In this document: positions 29,925 to 39,459 of the stretch, in pieces
Layout of the letters: every line of letters begins with the position of its first letter
Position numbering within the stretch: position 1 is the first letter of the stretch
Source: Dactylosporangium aurantiacum
Lineage (GTDB): Bacteria > Actinomycetota > Actinomycetes > Mycobacteriales > Micromonosporaceae
Assembly (NCBI RefSeq): GCF_000716715.1
Contig: NZ_JNYJ01000013.1
Span: 1-64,000 of the forward strand
Reading direction: 5' to 3'
DNA: 64,000 bases
Position numbers and translations under genes: made by a program
The notes under the pieces: model-generated
Databases searched by the model: none
The model's input: only the letters and a program-made list of their open reading frames with translations
Told to the model about the DNA's origin: nothing

Positions 29925-30413
29925 TTGCGCCTCGACCCGATCGACCAGCAGATCATTGCGTTGCTGCAGGAGGACGCCCGATCGTCCTATGCGGACATCG
30001 GCGCCGCGGTGGCGCTGTCCGCGCCGGCCGTGAAGCGACGCGTGGACCGCCTTCGATCGCAGGGCGTGATCCGGGGCTATACGGCGCTCATCGACCCCGG
30101 CGCGGTGGGCTGGACGACCGAGGCGTTCGTCGAGCTGTTCTGCACCGGGCGCACCTCGCCACAGCAGTTGCGGGCGGCCGCGAAGCGGCATGCGGCGGTC
30201 GTCGGGGCGTACACGATCTCGGGCGAGGCCGACGCGCTGGTCCACCTGCGGGCGGTGGACATGGCAGGGCTGGAGGAGGCGCTGGAGCGGCTGCGCGCCG
30301 AGCCGTTCGTCACCTCGACCCGCAGCATGATCGTGCTGTCCAGGCTGGTCGAGCGGCTGGCGCCGAAAGTCGTCACCGAGCCGGGAACCGGATCGACACC
30401 CGCCACGTCCTAG
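29925..30413 (+). CDS. Lrp/AsnC family transcriptional regulator
   Basis: A 162-residue regulator: N-terminal winged HTH (LDPIDQQIIALLQEDARSS..., SAPAVKRRVDRLRSQGVIRGY) and C-terminal RAM ligand-binding domain (about 70-145). Start is TTG 29925, with GGAGGG 5 bases upstream; earlier in-frame starts read through the control region. Divergence from ddaH suggests it senses an amino acid, probably arginine-related, and controls ddaH. Confidence 0.9.
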   Translation: MRLDPIDQQIIALLQEDARSSYADIGAAVALSAPAVKRRVDRLRSQGVIRGYTALIDPGAVGWTTEAFVELFCTGRTSPQQLRAAAKRHAAVVGAYTISGEADALVHLRAVDMAGLEEALERLRAEPFVTSTRSMIVLSRLVERLAPKVVTEPGTGSTPATS

Positions 30414-30418
30414 CCTGC

Positions 30419-32311
30419 ATGAGACGCTCGCTGGTCGCGTTGAGTGCGCTGAGTGCGCTGAGTGTCGTGCTTTCCGGGTGTACCGGTGACGCGACGCCCA
30501 CCACGGGGTCGTCCTCGGCGCAGGGGGTCGCCCCCGGTCCGGCGCCGGCGTTCAAGCTGGTCGCCTTCGACTCGTGCGAGCAGCTGCTGTCGTCGCTGCG
30601 CGCCGCGGCGGCGGAGGCGGTCGGGCCCTGGGGGTTCGGCAACGGGATGCTGCGCGGCGGCGGGATCGCCGACGGCCGGGCGGCCGATCTCGCCGGCGGC
30701 AGCGACAAGCGGGCGGCGCCGCCCGGGCAGGAGTTCTCGGGCACCAACACACACGAGGCCGGCGTCGACGAGCCGGACCTGGTGAAGACCGACGGCAAGC
30801 GGATCGTCACGCTTGCGCACGGGTCGCTGAAGGTGATCGACGCCGCCAGCCGCACCGTGACCGGCTCGCTCACCCTCGGCAGCGACGAGGTCGGCGAGCC
30901 GCGGGCGGTCAACGTCGGTGAGCTGCTGCTGGCCGGCGACCGGGCGCTGCTGCTCGGCGCCGACTACAAGGCCGACGTCGCCGGCGGGCCCGGCGTCTCC
31001 GGCGCCCAGGTGACCCTGGTCGACCTGGCCGGCGCGCCGAAGGTGCTCGGCCGGTTCACGATCGAGGGCGGGCTGCTCGACGCCCGCCAGGTCGGCGGCA
31101 CGGCCCGGGTCGTGGTGGTCTCGCGGCCGCGGATCGCCTTCCCCGACACGTCGAGGTTCGGCACCGACGACGCCCGGATCGCCGCGAACCGTTCGGCGGT
31201 CACCGCGGCGCCGGTCGACGCGTGGCTGCCGAAGTGGACGGCCGAGGACGGTGCCGGCAAGCGCACCGAGGGGCGCGTCGACTGCGGCGCGGTGAGCCGG
31301 CCGAGCAGCTACTCCGCCACGGCCATGCTGACCGTGCTGACGTTCGACCTGGGCGGGGCGGCGCTCGGCGGCGGCGACCCGGTGTCGGTGGTGGCCGACG
31401 GCGACACCGTGTATGCCAACGGTCCCAGCCTGTACATCGCCAACGACCAGCGCTGGCGGGTCATGGCGGACACGGTCCGCAAACGGGTCGCGTCGCCGGC
31501 CCGCCCGTCGACCCAGGTGTTCAGGTTCGACATCAGCGGCGCCGGCAGGCCCCGGTTCGCCGCCTCCGGCGAGGTGCCGGGCTGGCTGCTCAACCAGTAC
31601 TCGATGTCGGAGTGGGACGGTCACCTGCGCATCGCCACCACCGACTCGCTGGAGAACACGACGTCCTCCGCGGTGTACGTGCTGCGGCTCAACGGCGGCC
31701 GGCTGACCGAGGTCGGGCACGTCGGCGGCCTGGGCAGGAGCGAGCGCATCTACTCCGTGCGCTTCATCGGCACCACTGGCTACGTGGTGACGTTCCGCCA
31801 GACCGACCCCCTCTACACGCTGGACCTGCGCGACCCGGCGGCGCCGAAGGTCGCCGGCGAGCTGAAGATCCCGGGATATTCGGCGTACCTGCACCCGGCC
31901 GGCGACGGGCGGCTGCTGGGCCTCGGGCAGGACGCCACCGAGCAGGGCCGCGTGCAGGGCATGCAGGTCTCACTGTTCGACGTGCGGGATCCGGCGCGGC
32001 CGGCGCGCGTGGCGCAGCACCAGCGCAAGGGCGGCAGCTCAGAGGCCGAGTACGACCCGCACGCGTTCCTCTACTGGGCACCGCTCGGCCTGCTGGCGGT
32101 GCCGGTCTGGAGCGACCAGCAGCCGAGCGTGCTGGTGCTGAAGGTCGGCGACGCGGCGATCACCGAGGCGGGCACGATCACCCACCCCGGTCGCTACACG
32201 ACGATTCGCCGCTCGCTGATCGTCGGCGGGACCTTGTGGACCCTGTCCGAGCAGGGATTGAAGGCCACCGACGCGGCGACCCTGGCGGATCAGGCCTGGA
32301 TCGCGCTTTAA
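30419..32311 (+). CDS. Secreted beta-propeller lipoprotein
   Basis: A 630-residue lipoprotein with lipobox VLSGC near residue 20, then a linker and a large beta-propeller domain of the type annotated 'secreted protein with C-terminal beta-propeller' (motif TNTHEAGVDEPDLVKTDG, RIVTL, DPLYTLDLRDPAAPKV, EYDPHAFLYW). Repeated blade segments run from about residue 120 to the end. Function unknown. It starts 5 bases after the Lrp stop but is likely independent in function. Confidence 0.85.
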   Translation: MRRSLVALSALSALSVVLSGCTGDATPTTGSSSAQGVAPGPAPAFKLVAFDSCEQLLSSLRAAAAEAVGPWGFGNGMLRGGGIADGRAADLAGGSDKRAAPPGQEFSGTNTHEAGVDEPDLVKTDGKRIVTLAHGSLKVIDAASRTVTGSLTLGSDEVGEPRAVNVGELLLAGDRALLLGADYKADVAGGPGVSGAQVTLVDLAGAPKVLGRFTIEGGLLDARQVGGTARVVVVSRPRIAFPDTSRFGTDDARIAANRSAVTAAPVDAWLPKWTAEDGAGKRTEGRVDCGAVSRPSSYSATAMLTVLTFDLGGAALGGGDPVSVVADGDTVYANGPSLYIANDQRWRVMADTVRKRVASPARPSTQVFRFDISGAGRPRFAASGEVPGWLLNQYSMSEWDGHLRIATTDSLENTTSSAVYVLRLNGGRLTEVGHVGGLGRSERIYSVRFIGTTGYVVTFRQTDPLYTLDLRDPAAPKVAGELKIPGYSAYLHPAGDGRLLGLGQDATEQGRVQGMQVSLFDVRDPARPARVAQHQRKGGSSEAEYDPHAFLYWAPLGLLAVPVWSDQQPSVLVLKVGDAAITEAGTITHPGRYTTIRRSLIVGGTLWTLSEQGLKATDAATLADQAWIAL

Positions 32312-32342
32312 CTGGATTTTTCGGTTCTACGCTGTTGTACGG

Positions 32343-32519
32343 TCAGCGCTGGGTCGTGGTCACGTGCTGGACGAACGCGCGCCAGGCGGCGGCGTCGACG
32401 TAGATCTCGGGGCTGTCGGCGTCCTTCGAGTCACGGATGCCGACGACCTTGGGGTCCAGCAGCACCTCGACGCAGCCGGTCGCGCCGCTGCGCGTGCTTT
32501 TACGCCACACCTTGCTCAT
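32343..32519 (-). CDS. DUF397 small protein
   Basis: A 58-residue protein of the DUF397 family (WRKSTRSGATGCVEV..., VGIRDSKD, WRAFV). ATG 32519 has AAGGGACA upstream. These small acidic proteins are encoded next to WhiJ/DUF5753 HTH proteins and modulate them in Streptomyces development and antibiotic control. The partner HTH gene ends 34 bases upstream, so the two are probably cotranscribed. Confidence 0.88.
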   Translation of the reverse strand: MSKVWRKSTRSGATGCVEVLLDPKVVGIRDSKDADSPEIYVDAAAWRAFVQHVTTTQR

Positions 32520-32553
32520 GGTTTGTCCCTTGCCTTTCGCGGAAACTTCGCGG

Positions 32554-33411
32554 TCACTCGTATTCGCGGATCGTTTTCTGAATGAATTCGAGCGTCTCGG
32601 CGTGGCTGAGCGCCACCGTGCGCAGCGACTCGAACGCCATGAGGTACCGGCGGACCTCTTCGGGACGGTTCCGGAACACGCCACCGGTCATGCCGTCGCA
32701 ATACACCAGCGGCTGCTCGGTCTCGTTGGCGAACTCGAGAATCGTGAACATCCCGTCGATCCCGCGGTGCGCACCCCGGTCGAACGGCACCATCTGCAGC
32801 GTCACCGTCGGCTGGTCGGCGATCTCCAGCAGCCTCATGAGCTGCCGTTTCATCACACTGGTGCCGCCGATCGGCCGCCGCAGGACGGCCTCGTCGAGGA
32901 TTGCCCAGATCTTCGGTGGCGGGTCTCTGGTCAGCACGGCCTGGCGCGCCATCCGCACGGAGACCCGCTGACTCACCACGTCGGGCCGCTCACCGGCGGA
33001 CAGTGAATTGATGACCGCACCGGCGTATTCGGCGGTCTGCAGCAGACCGTTGAGCAGCACCGCGTCGTAGATGAAGATCTCGGACGCCTCGGACTCGAAT
33101 CCGATGTACGTCTCATAGGCGCCGAGCAGTGCCTCGCCATATGCTTCCCACCAGGCCCGCTGGCGCGATTGCGCGGCGAGTGCGGTGAGGCGGCTGCGCT
33201 CGACCTCGGAAACCTTGTAGAGGTCGAAGAGTTTCATCAGGTCCGGGTTGCGGACGCTGCTGTTGGCGGTCTCGATCCGGCTGACCTTGGATTCAGACCA
33301 GCTGAGCGCGGTGGCGACCTCGGCCGCCGTCTTCCGGGCGCCCTCGCGCAACCGTCGCAGCTCGGCTCCGAGCTGGCGGCGGAGCAGAGTCGGGCTCGGC
33401 TTCGACGACAT
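32554..33411 (-). CDS. WhiJ-like helix-turn-helix regulator (DUF5753)
   Basis: A 285-residue protein with an N-terminal Xre-type HTH (about 12-65; AAEVATALSWSESKVSRIE) and C-terminal DUF5753 (about 100-280; IYDAVLLNGLLQTAEYAGAV, TVTLQMVPFDRGAHRG). ATG 33411 fits the family start; the frame runs further but into non-conserved sequence. It pairs with the DUF397 gene downstream. A CTCA-N5-TGAG element at 33436-33448 lies just upstream and may be an autoregulatory site. Confidence 0.88.
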   Translation of the reverse strand: MSSKPSPTLLRRQLGAELRRLREGARKTAAEVATALSWSESKVSRIETANSSVRNPDLMKLFDLYKVSEVERSRLTALAAQSRQRAWWEAYGEALLGAYETYIGFESEASEIFIYDAVLLNGLLQTAEYAGAVINSLSAGERPDVVSQRVSVRMARQAVLTRDPPPKIWAILDEAVLRRPIGGTSVMKRQLMRLLEIADQPTVTLQMVPFDRGAHRGIDGMFTILEFANETEQPLVYCDGMTGGVFRNRPEEVRRYLMAFESLRTVALSHAETLEFIQKTIREYE

Positions 33412-33693
33412 CGTGCACACCGTACCGTATCGACGCTCAAATACTGAGAGTTTCGGCACGGAGTTGCACTTGCATCTCCGGGCCACTTGATGCGCAATAG
33501 AGACAGAAGCTTAGTGGTGCGGCTGCATGATCCGCCTCACCCGGCGACGGCGACGCTTGGGCTTCGGGTGTCTCGTCCCCTGTTCCGCAGGGGCACTGGA
33601 CGGCGGCCGTCACCGTGGCCGGTTGCCGCCTCTTCTTTTCGTCGCGTCAGCGCCCGCGATCCGGGCGCCGACCAGCATCAGAGGAGCGCGACC

Positions 33694-34134
33694 ATGAGTT
33701 CCTTCGCACCCCAGTCGTCCGAGTCCCGTCCGGTCGTCCACTACGACCGGCACGGCATCCTGGTGACCGACCAGGTCTTCGCCACCGACAGCGGCCGGTA
33801 CGAGATCGCCGAGCTGACCCGCCCGACGCACGGCACCGGCGCCCTGCACCCGGGAGTGCGGGCCTGCATGGCGGTCGGCCTCGCCAACGCCCTGGTGCTC
33901 GGGGTGGCCGCCGCGACCACCGGCTCGATCGCCGTGGTGCTCGTGGCGCTGTCGGCGCTGCTGATCACCTGGGCCGTCGGGCTCTTCTACGCCCGCCGCT
34001 GGCCTCGGCAGCACACGCTGCTCGCCGACTACCGCGGCCGGCAGGTGACGCTGCTGCGCACCCGGGACGCGGACCTGTTCGGCCGGGTGTCCCGGGCGCT
34101 GCGGCGGTCGGTCGAGACGGCCCGCGACCGTTAG
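33694..34134 (+). CDS. DUF6232-like membrane protein
   Basis: A 146-residue protein: a beta-type N-terminal part (HGILVTDQVFATDSGRYEIAELTRP), two hydrophobic segments (about 60-95) and a basic C-terminal part. The pattern matches small DUF6232-type proteins. Start is ATG 33694 with GAGGAG 9 bases upstream. Its stop codon overlaps the convergent YbjN-like gene by four bases (TTAG). Confidence 0.72.
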   Translation: MSSFAPQSSESRPVVHYDRHGILVTDQVFATDSGRYEIAELTRPTHGTGALHPGVRACMAVGLANALVLGVAAATTGSIAVVLVALSALLITWAVGLFYARRWPRQHTLLADYRGRQVTLLRTRDADLFGRVSRALRRSVETARDR

Positions 34135-35195
34135 AGGTACATGCCGGTGCGCTCGCCCTCGACCTGCTTGGGGGCGTCGTTCTCACCGAAGAAGCGCTTG
34201 CCGCCGAACTCGCCCTGCAGGCGGTCGTCGAGCTCGTCCGCGAGCCCGGTCATCACCTGCACGGCGAGCATCAGGTGGGTGGCCTGGAAGTCCCGCCCGA
34301 ACACCGGCACCGACGCCCACACCGTGTCATTGGTGCAGTACAGCCGGCCGATCGGCATCCGGTTCGTGAGCTCGGACAGCTTCACGTAGAGCCGCTCGGT
34401 CGGCTCGATCTCGGTCAGGATCGGCGAGAACACGTCCACCAGCGGCGGGTTGTCCCGCACCCGCACGAACACCATCGCCGACCCCGACCGGATCCCGATG
34501 TCCCCGTCCGGGTCGATCGTCAGCTCCTCCGGCGTCGTCTTCATCAGCCGGGCCACGACCGTGATCACCTTGTCGTGCAGCGGCAGGTCGTCCTGGTCCT
34601 CGCCGGCCGGACCGTGCTTGGCCCGCACCACCGCCACCGAACCCTCGCCGTCGGTCTCGACGATCGACGCGAGCGACCGCGCCACCCCGAGCGCCGGCAG
34701 TGCCGCCACGAGCCCCTGCGCGTCATGGGCGAGGTACGTCAGGAACGCGGGATGCGGCGTGCCGTAGATGTCCCGCAGCGTCCGCATGATCAGCCGGCTG
34801 AGCTGGACCGCGTCGCTCTTCGGCACCCGCACGCCGAACGCCTCACCGGACCCGGGCACCACCCCCGGCGGCGACCACCCGAGCGCCACCACCTGGGCGA
34901 TGACCGAGCGCCCCAGCCGATACTCCGAGGGCAGGTCAGCGTTGCCGACCGCGGTCGCGGCGAGCATGTCGCCGTCCTCCCCGGTCACCTGCACCGAATA
35001 GATGGCGTCCCCGGTGCCGGACGCGGTGGGGTCGAGCGTCAGATCGAGCGTCGTGCCCGGGGCGAGCTGTCGCAGCGCGTCGACCAGGTGGCGCGCGAAG
35101 TCGCGCCAGGCCTCGGCAACCTTCTCCTTGAGGTCCCCGCCGATGGGATCCTCATCGTCGAACAGCGCTGCCTCGTAGTCCTGATCATCCGCCAT
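34131..35195 (-). CDS. YbjN-like (type III secretion chaperone-fold) protein
   Basis: A 354-residue acidic cytoplasmic protein with two chaperone-like alpha/beta halves: an N-terminal half (about 25-170) and a C-terminal half (about 200-340; [30 protein letters not shown]) resembling YbjN/CesT folds. The ATG at 35195 has GGAGG 7 bases upstream, so it is preferred over the TTG at 35207. Its biological role is not established. Confidence 0.75.
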   Translation of the reverse strand: MADDQDYEAALFDDEDPIGGDLKEKVAEAWRDFARHLVDALRQLAPGTTLDLTLDPTASGTGDAIYSVQVTGEDGDMLAATAVGNADLPSEYRLGRSVIAQVVALGWSPPGVVPGSGEAFGVRVPKSDAVQLSRLIMRTLRDIYGTPHPAFLTYLAHDAQGLVAALPALGVARSLASIVETDGEGSVAVVRAKHGPAGEDQDDLPLHDKVITVVARLMKTTPEELTIDPDGDIGIRSGSAMVFVRVRDNPPLVDVFSPILTEIEPTERLYVKLSELTNRMPIGRLYCTNDTVWASVPVFGRDFQATHLMLAVQVMTGLADELDDRLQGEFGGKRFFGENDAPKQVEGERTGMYL

Positions 35196-35321
35196 GACCG
35201 CCTCCAATCCCCCCGGGCCTCACCCTATCCAGCCGACGCGCGCTGCGGGCCCCTGGGTCAGTCGGGTATCTGGGTCGGTCCGGCGTTTCGGCCGACCGGT
35301 CGCCCGCCCCCCGCGTCGGTC

Positions 35322-35438
35322 CGCTGGTCAGCGGGGCGTACGGGCCGCGTTGACCGCTGGTCAGCGGGGCGTACGGGCCGCGTTGACCGCTGGTCAGCGG
35401 GGCGTCGAGGCCGCGTTGACCGCCGGTCAGCGCTCGTT
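35322..35438. repeat. 33-bp tandem repeats, four units
   Basis: Units begin at 35322, 35355, 35388 and 35421. The core is CGCTGGTCAGCG, itself a hairpin (CGCTG/CAGCG), followed by GGGCGTACGGGCC and CGTTGAC. The last unit is diverged and runs into the end of the DUF6457 gene. It lies between that gene and the YbjN-like gene. Confidence 0.85.
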
Positions 35439-35663
35439 CACCAACGCGACCAGCCGCGCCCGCGTGGCCTCCGGGTCCGCGCCCCGCCCTACCGCCACCC
35501 CCAGCAGGAACGCCGTCAGCGGCGCCCCGGGCCGGGCGACGTTGTGCGCCACGTCCCGCGCGAGGTCGAGGATCGCGCCCTGCTCCGCCACGGTCATCGG
35601 GGCCAGCCCGAGCTCCTCGCACGCCCGCGCGATCCAGCTGGCCAGCTCATCGTTGCCGCTCAT
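35427..35663 (-). CDS. DUF6457 small protein
   Basis: A 78-residue, mostly helical protein ([48 protein letters not shown]) matching DUF6457. Such genes sit beside mobA and fdhD in actinomycetes, so it probably has a role in molybdenum cofactor or formate dehydrogenase maturation. ATG 35663 overlaps the mobA 3' end by 17 bases. Confidence 0.82.
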   Translation of the reverse strand: MSGNDELASWIARACEELGLAPMTVAEQGAILDLARDVAHNVARPGAPLTAFLLGVAVGRGADPEATRARLVALVNER

Positions 35664-36453
35664 CACCACTCCACCTCTCCGGCCCACCCGCACCGGTCCG
35701 TCTCGATTGCTGCCGCTCGGCACGTCGGAGATCCTCGTCGGTGTCGCAGTCAAAGTAAGGAACGACCCCGGACCGCTCCCACCCGACTTCAGCGACGACC
35801 AACCCGTCCAACACGGCCCGCATCGACTTCCCCACCGGGTCCCCAAGCCGCTCGACCCCACCCCGCAGCGCCGCCGCCCGCCACACCCCGCAGAGCAGCT
35901 GCCGCTTCCCCCGCCCGTCGACGAACACGGCCCCGTCAACCCCACCACCGACCGCCGCGACCAGCACCGCCACCGCCTCGGCCGTGAGATGCGGCAGATC
36001 AGCCGCGAACACCCCGATCAGCGCATCCGCACCGGCGGCAGGCGGGACCGGAGCACCGGCCACAGCCGGGACCGGAACACCGCCCACCAGTGGGACCGGA
36101 ACACCGCCCACCGGCGGGACCGGAACACCGCCCACCGGCGGGACCGGAACACCGCCCACCGGCGGGACCGGGATGGCGGGCGGCGCGATGACGGCCAGGG
36201 CAGCAGCAGTCGCCGCGGCCGGACCCGCACCTGGCGGGTCTTCGCGGACGGTGACCACATCCGGAGGCAGCCCGGGCCGCGGCGGCCCGACGACAATGCG
36301 AAGGTCGGCACCGGCCAGCGCGGCGAGCACCCGGTCCAGCATGGACACCCCGGCGACGGGAAGCGCCGGCTTGTCCCTGCCGCCGAGGCGGGTCCCGCCG
36401 CCGCCGGCGAGGATCACCGCCGTCAGTCCTCGCTGTCCGGTGGCTGCCCGCAT
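35647..36453 (-). CDS. mobA: Molybdenum cofactor guanylyltransferase-like protein with repeat insert
   Basis: NTP-transferase fold protein of 268 residues; MobA attaches GMP to molybdopterin. The nucleotide-binding signature [15 protein letters not shown] is near residues 14-28 and the metal-site motif FAADLPHL follows later. Between them is an extra segment of about 48 residues built from an 8-residue repeat (PVPPVGGV) that is not part of the fold. ATG 36453 is the start, divergent from fdhD 64 bases away. An active enzyme is plausible if the repeat loops out; activity is unproven. Confidence 0.85.
   Translation of the reverse strand: MRAATGQRGLTAVILAGGGGTRLGGRDKPALPVAGVSMLDRVLAALAGADLRIVVGPPRPGLPPDVVTVREDPPGAGPAAATAAALAVIAPPAIPVPPVGGVPVPPVGGVPVPPVGGVPVPLVGGVPVPAVAGAPVPPAAGADALIGVFAADLPHLTAEAVAVLVAAVGGGVDGAVFVDGRGKRQLLCGVWRAAALRGGVERLGDPVGKSMRAVLDGLVVAEVGWERSGVVPYFDCDTDEDLRRAERQQSRRTGAGGPERWSGDERQR
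36044..36163. repeat. 24-bp tandem repeats inside mobA
   Basis: Five in-frame units starting at 36044, 36068, 36092, 36116 and 36140. Three are identical (GGGACCGGAACACCGCCCAC followed by CGGC) and the outer ones are diverged. They encode the PVPPVGGV octapeptide on the minus strand. A 24-bp length keeps the mobA frame whatever the copy number. Confidence 0.92.
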
Positions 36454-36516
36454 GAGCAGAACGTACCGTCGAGCAGGCAACCACCGGAACCAACGCTCGC
36501 ACCTGGAGGCCCGGCC

Positions 36517-37650
36517 ATGGGACGCGTCACCCAACGGCGCACGATCACCCGGGTCACCGTCGTCCGCCCCGACGCCACCGACCCCGCCACCACCGGCCCC
36601 ACCACCGGCCCGACCACCACCGGCCCGACGATCACCGGCCCGACGATCACCGGTCCCACCACGACCGCTGCCCCCGCCGCTCACCCCGACGCCGCCACTA
36701 GCCCAGCGCACGAGACCCGCACGACTACCCACGTGGCCGCCACCGGCCCAGCGCACGCGCCCGACACCAGCCCAGCGCACACAGTCGTGGTCAAGGTCGG
36801 GCCGGACACCCTGGTCGCCGAGGAGCCGCTCGAGATCAGGGTCGGCACGGCCGGCACGCCGCGGCCACCCCTGGCGGTCACCATGCGCACGCCCGGCGAC
36901 GACCTGGATCTGGCGATCGGGTTCCTCCTGACCGAAGGCATCATCCGAGCGGCCGGCGACGTCCGCACGGCGCAGCTGTGTGCCGGCGATCAGGAGGCGA
37001 ACACCTACAACGTCGTCGACGTGACGCTGGCGGCCGGCGTGCCGATGCCGCAGGTCGATCCGGCCAGGAACTTCTACACCACCTCCTCGTGCGGGGTGTG
37101 CGGCAAGGCGAGCATCGACGCGGTGCGCACCCGCTCGCTCTTCGACGTCACCGGGGACGGCGTGCGGGTGACACCGTCGGTGCTGGCCGGCCTGCCCGAA
37201 GCGCTGCGGGAGGGACAGCGGGCCTTCAGGACGACGGGTGGGTTGCACGCGGCCGGGCTCTTCACCGCCGACGGGCGACTGGTCTGCCTGCGGGAGGACG
37301 TGGGCCGGCACAACGCCGTCGACAAGGTCATCGGGTGGGCGGTGCGGCAGGACAGGCTCCCGCTCGTCGGTCACATCCTGATGGTGAGCGGCCGGGCGAG
37401 CTTCGAGCTGTGCCAGAAGGCGTGGATGGCCGGCATCCCGGTGCTGGCCGCGGTGTCGGCGCCGAGCACGCTCGCCGTGGACCTCGCGGCGGAGGCCGGG
37501 CTGACCCTCGTCGGCTTCCTGCGCGGGCAGTCCTTCAACGTCTACGCCGGCGGGCAACGCGTCGCCGGGCTGGAGCAGCAGACGGGTCCGGCCGCACGAT
37601 CGGCGGCAGCGCCTGCGGCGACAGCCCCCGGTCCAGGATCTCGCCCATGA
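36517..37650 (+). CDS. fdhD: Formate dehydrogenase accessory sulfurtransferase FdhD with Thr/Pro-rich insert
   Basis: FdhD carries sulfur from a cysteine desulfurase to the molybdenum cofactor of formate dehydrogenases. The catalytic loop CGVCG is in [14 protein letters not shown]; other family motifs are EEPLEIRV and [13 protein letters not shown]. At 377 residues it is about 90 longer than usual: residues 20-85 are a Thr/Gly/Pro low-complexity insert ([10 protein letters not shown] repeats) right after the N-terminal VTVVRP strand. ATG 36517 has GGAGG upstream. Its last 116 bases overlap the convergent DUF4192 gene. Confidence 0.92.
   Translation: MGRVTQRRTITRVTVVRPDATDPATTGPTTGPTTTGPTITGPTITGPTTTAAPAAHPDAATSPAHETRTTTHVAATGPAHAPDTSPAHTVVVKVGPDTLVAEEPLEIRVGTAGTPRPPLAVTMRTPGDDLDLAIGFLLTEGIIRAAGDVRTAQLCAGDQEANTYNVVDVTLAAGVPMPQVDPARNFYTTSSCGVCGKASIDAVRTRSLFDVTGDGVRVTPSVLAGLPEALREGQRAFRTTGGLHAAGLFTADGRLVCLREDVGRHNAVDKVIGWAVRQDRLPLVGHILMVSGRASFELCQKAWMAGIPVLAAVSAPSTLAVDLAAEAGLTLVGFLRGQSFNVYAGGQRVAGLEQQTGPAARSAAAPAATAPGPGSRP
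36585..36665. repeat. 12/15-bp tandem repeats inside fdhD
   Basis: In-frame repeats of ACCGGCCCGACCACC and ACCGGCCCGACGATC types encode [10 protein letters not shown] pentapeptides and one tetrapeptide. They expand the N-terminal region of FdhD between the first strand and the conserved core. Confidence 0.85.
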
Positions 37651-38572
37651 GCTTGGCGGCACGGTAGCCAGGGTCGGCGTCCAGGGCGCGGTCCAGCGCG
37701 ATGCGGGCCCGCACCCCGTTGCCGGAGCGCCACGCCGCATAGGCGACCAGCATCGCGGCGGGCGCGGCGAACGCCGGGACGCACCGGCGCAGCACGTCGC
37801 TCCACAGCCGCTCGTGCAGCTCGAGGCCGGGCTCGCCGTCGCGGTCGATGCGCATCCAGGCGGCGTCACGCAGGCGCAGGTTGTGGACGAGGAACGCGGC
37901 CCAGGCCACCTCCTCGTCGGACAGCCGGTCGCCGTCTCGGGTGCGGCGCAGCGCCCCGTCGAGGGCGGCGACGCCGGCGGCCGGGGAGGCCGCGGAGCCG
38001 GCGAGGCGGGTCTGGGCGTGCCGGGCGGCGCGCTCGGCCACCTCGAGCGCGGCGCCGGTCGGGGCGGCGAGGCTGTCGACCAGGGCGGCCCGGTCGGGCA
38101 GGGCGACCATCCCGATGAGCGTGGCGGTCGCCGCGACAGCGGAGACGGTGACGTCATACGGCATGCCCTCGGCCGGGCAGCAGGCGGCCGAGTCGCAGAC
38201 CAGGGACCGATACCGCCCGTCGTGCGCCCACAGCATCTCCCGCACGACGATGCCGCGCCGGCGCATCCCGGCGGTGGTGGCGTGCAGGAGCGGCTCGACG
38301 CGCCCGGGTGGTCCGTAGCCGATCAGCACGACCTGGTCGACGTGCTGGCGCTGGAACATGGCGGCATAGCTGTCGGCGAGGACGTCGAGGTCCTCAGCTG
38401 GGTCGGGTAGGTCGTCGCGCATGTGGAAGCGCAGCTGGCAGCCGCGCATGCCTAGGGCCACCAGGCTGTCCGAGGGGTGGAACCCGAACAGGTACGGCGT
38501 GCCGGCCAGGATGTCGTCGGGCGTGCGCAGGCGCAGTCTTGGCAGGGCGGTGGTGGAGGTTGCGGTCGTCAT
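37535..38572 (-). CDS. DUF4192 family protein
   Basis: A 345-residue protein of DUF4192 ([31 protein letters not shown] at the N-terminus, then [16 protein letters not shown] and [10 protein letters not shown]). It is common in actinomycetes; function unknown. The C-terminus is strongly basic ([11 protein letters not shown]) and coincides with the fdhD overlap (37535-37650), which may explain its odd composition. ATG 38572 is preferred; a GTG two codons upstream at 38578 is possible. Confidence 0.87.
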   Translation of the reverse strand: MTTATSTTALPRLRLRTPDDILAGTPYLFGFHPSDSLVALGMRGCQLRFHMRDDLPDPAEDLDVLADSYAAMFQRQHVDQVVLIGYGPPGRVEPLLHATTAGMRRRGIVVREMLWAHDGRYRSLVCDSAACCPAEGMPYDVTVSAVAATATLIGMVALPDRAALVDSLAAPTGAALEVAERAARHAQTRLAGSAASPAAGVAALDGALRRTRDGDRLSDEEVAWAAFLVHNLRLRDAAWMRIDRDGEPGLELHERLWSDVLRRCVPAFAAPAAMLVAYAAWRSGNGVRARIALDRALDADPGYRAAKLMGEILDRGLSPQALPPIVRPDPSAAPARRRVARRRRR

Positions 38573-38679
38573 GTCCACGAGCCTGGCGGTCGCCGCCCCA
38601 CGCGGGAACTAGCGGTTTTCGGCTGTGGACAACGTCCGTTTCGATCCACAGCCCGGACCGGACACTTGACAGCGCCCGG

Positions 38680-39234
38680 TCAGTATCGGAACCGCTGATC
38701 GTGCAGGTCGACGCCCTCCCGCCAGTCCTGCCCACCCGGGTGCAGGTCGATGGAGAGCGTCACTCTGGCCAGCGCGTCGTACCCGGCGGCGTGCAGGCAC
38801 CGGATCGCGTCCAGGTTGCGCGCGGACGGCGAGATGCTCAGCTGCCCGAGGCCGCGCCGCCTGGCCTGTTCGGCGACGTGCTCCAGCAGCGCCCGCCCGA
38901 TCCCCTCGCCGCGCCGCGCCGACGCCACGACCAGCGGCTCGACCTGGCCGCCGCGGCCGTCGAGGATGAGCCCGACCATGCCGACCACGCCGACGCCCAG
39001 GATCTCGGCGACCCACATGCCGGACAGGTCGAGCCGGGTGAGGTACTCCTCGAACGCGGCACCCGGATCACCGTTGACGGGTGGCGTGGCGGGGTACAGG
39101 TGCTGATGCTCCTCGGTCAGCTCCGCCCACAGGTGGCGGCACTCCCGATGGTCTGTCGGTCGGTACGCACGGATCGTCGGCTGCAGCGTCGCGACGCTGC
39201 CACCCACGCCGCCATCTGCGCGAACAGTCACCAT
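38680..39234 (-). CDS. GNAT-family N-acetyltransferase
   Basis: A 184-residue GNAT acetyltransferase: acetyl-CoA-binding motif A ASARRGEGIGRALLEHV (R-x-x-G-x-G), preceded by the beta-4 strand VEPLVV and followed by SARNLDAIRCLHAAGY. Substrate unknown. ATG 39234 is the likely start, although no strong ribosome binding site is seen. Confidence 0.85.
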   Translation of the reverse strand: MVTVRADGGVGGSVATLQPTIRAYRPTDHRECRHLWAELTEEHQHLYPATPPVNGDPGAAFEEYLTRLDLSGMWVAEILGVGVVGMVGLILDGRGGQVEPLVVASARRGEGIGRALLEHVAEQARRRGLGQLSISPSARNLDAIRCLHAAGYDALARVTLSIDLHPGGQDWREGVDLHDQRFRY

Positions 39235-39407
39235 GGGTCCATGCTTACTCCGGTGCGACGCTCCGCGACACCCACATCGCGGTATTGCACCCGGGGCGAT
39301 CGTCCGCTGACCGTTTAGCGTCTTTTGTTGCATCACGCGGATCGCGACCAGATGGTTACCGATCCGAGCGGTCAGCGATAGCATCAGCATTGGCTCGCAG
39401 CTAAATG

Positions 39408-39442
39408 GCGAAGGGACCGCCTGGTCGGGACGGTCCCTTCGC
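39408..39442 (-). terminator. Hairpin terminator after the second DUF397 gene
   Basis: Perfect 12-bp stem GCGAAGGGACCG (39408-39419) and CGGTCCCTTCGC (39431-39442) with an 11-base loop, 17 bases beyond the DUF397 stop codon. Confidence 0.85.
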
Positions 39443-39459
39443 TGTTCGCTCAGATCTGG

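Noticed and set aside
29914..30418. Plus-strand frame from 29822 extending the beta-propeller gene upstream
   Set aside because: It is the out-of-frame shadow of the Lrp/AsnC gene; the lipoprotein signal peptide begins at ATG 30419.
35322..36163. Possible CRISPR array
   Set aside because: The repeats are contiguous without unique spacers and mostly lie in coding sequence; no cas genes are present.
36454..38157. Minus-strand frame joining mobA to a long upstream extension
   Set aside because: The extension is antisense to fdhD and the fdhD/DUF4192 overlap; the mobA signature starts right after ATG 36453.
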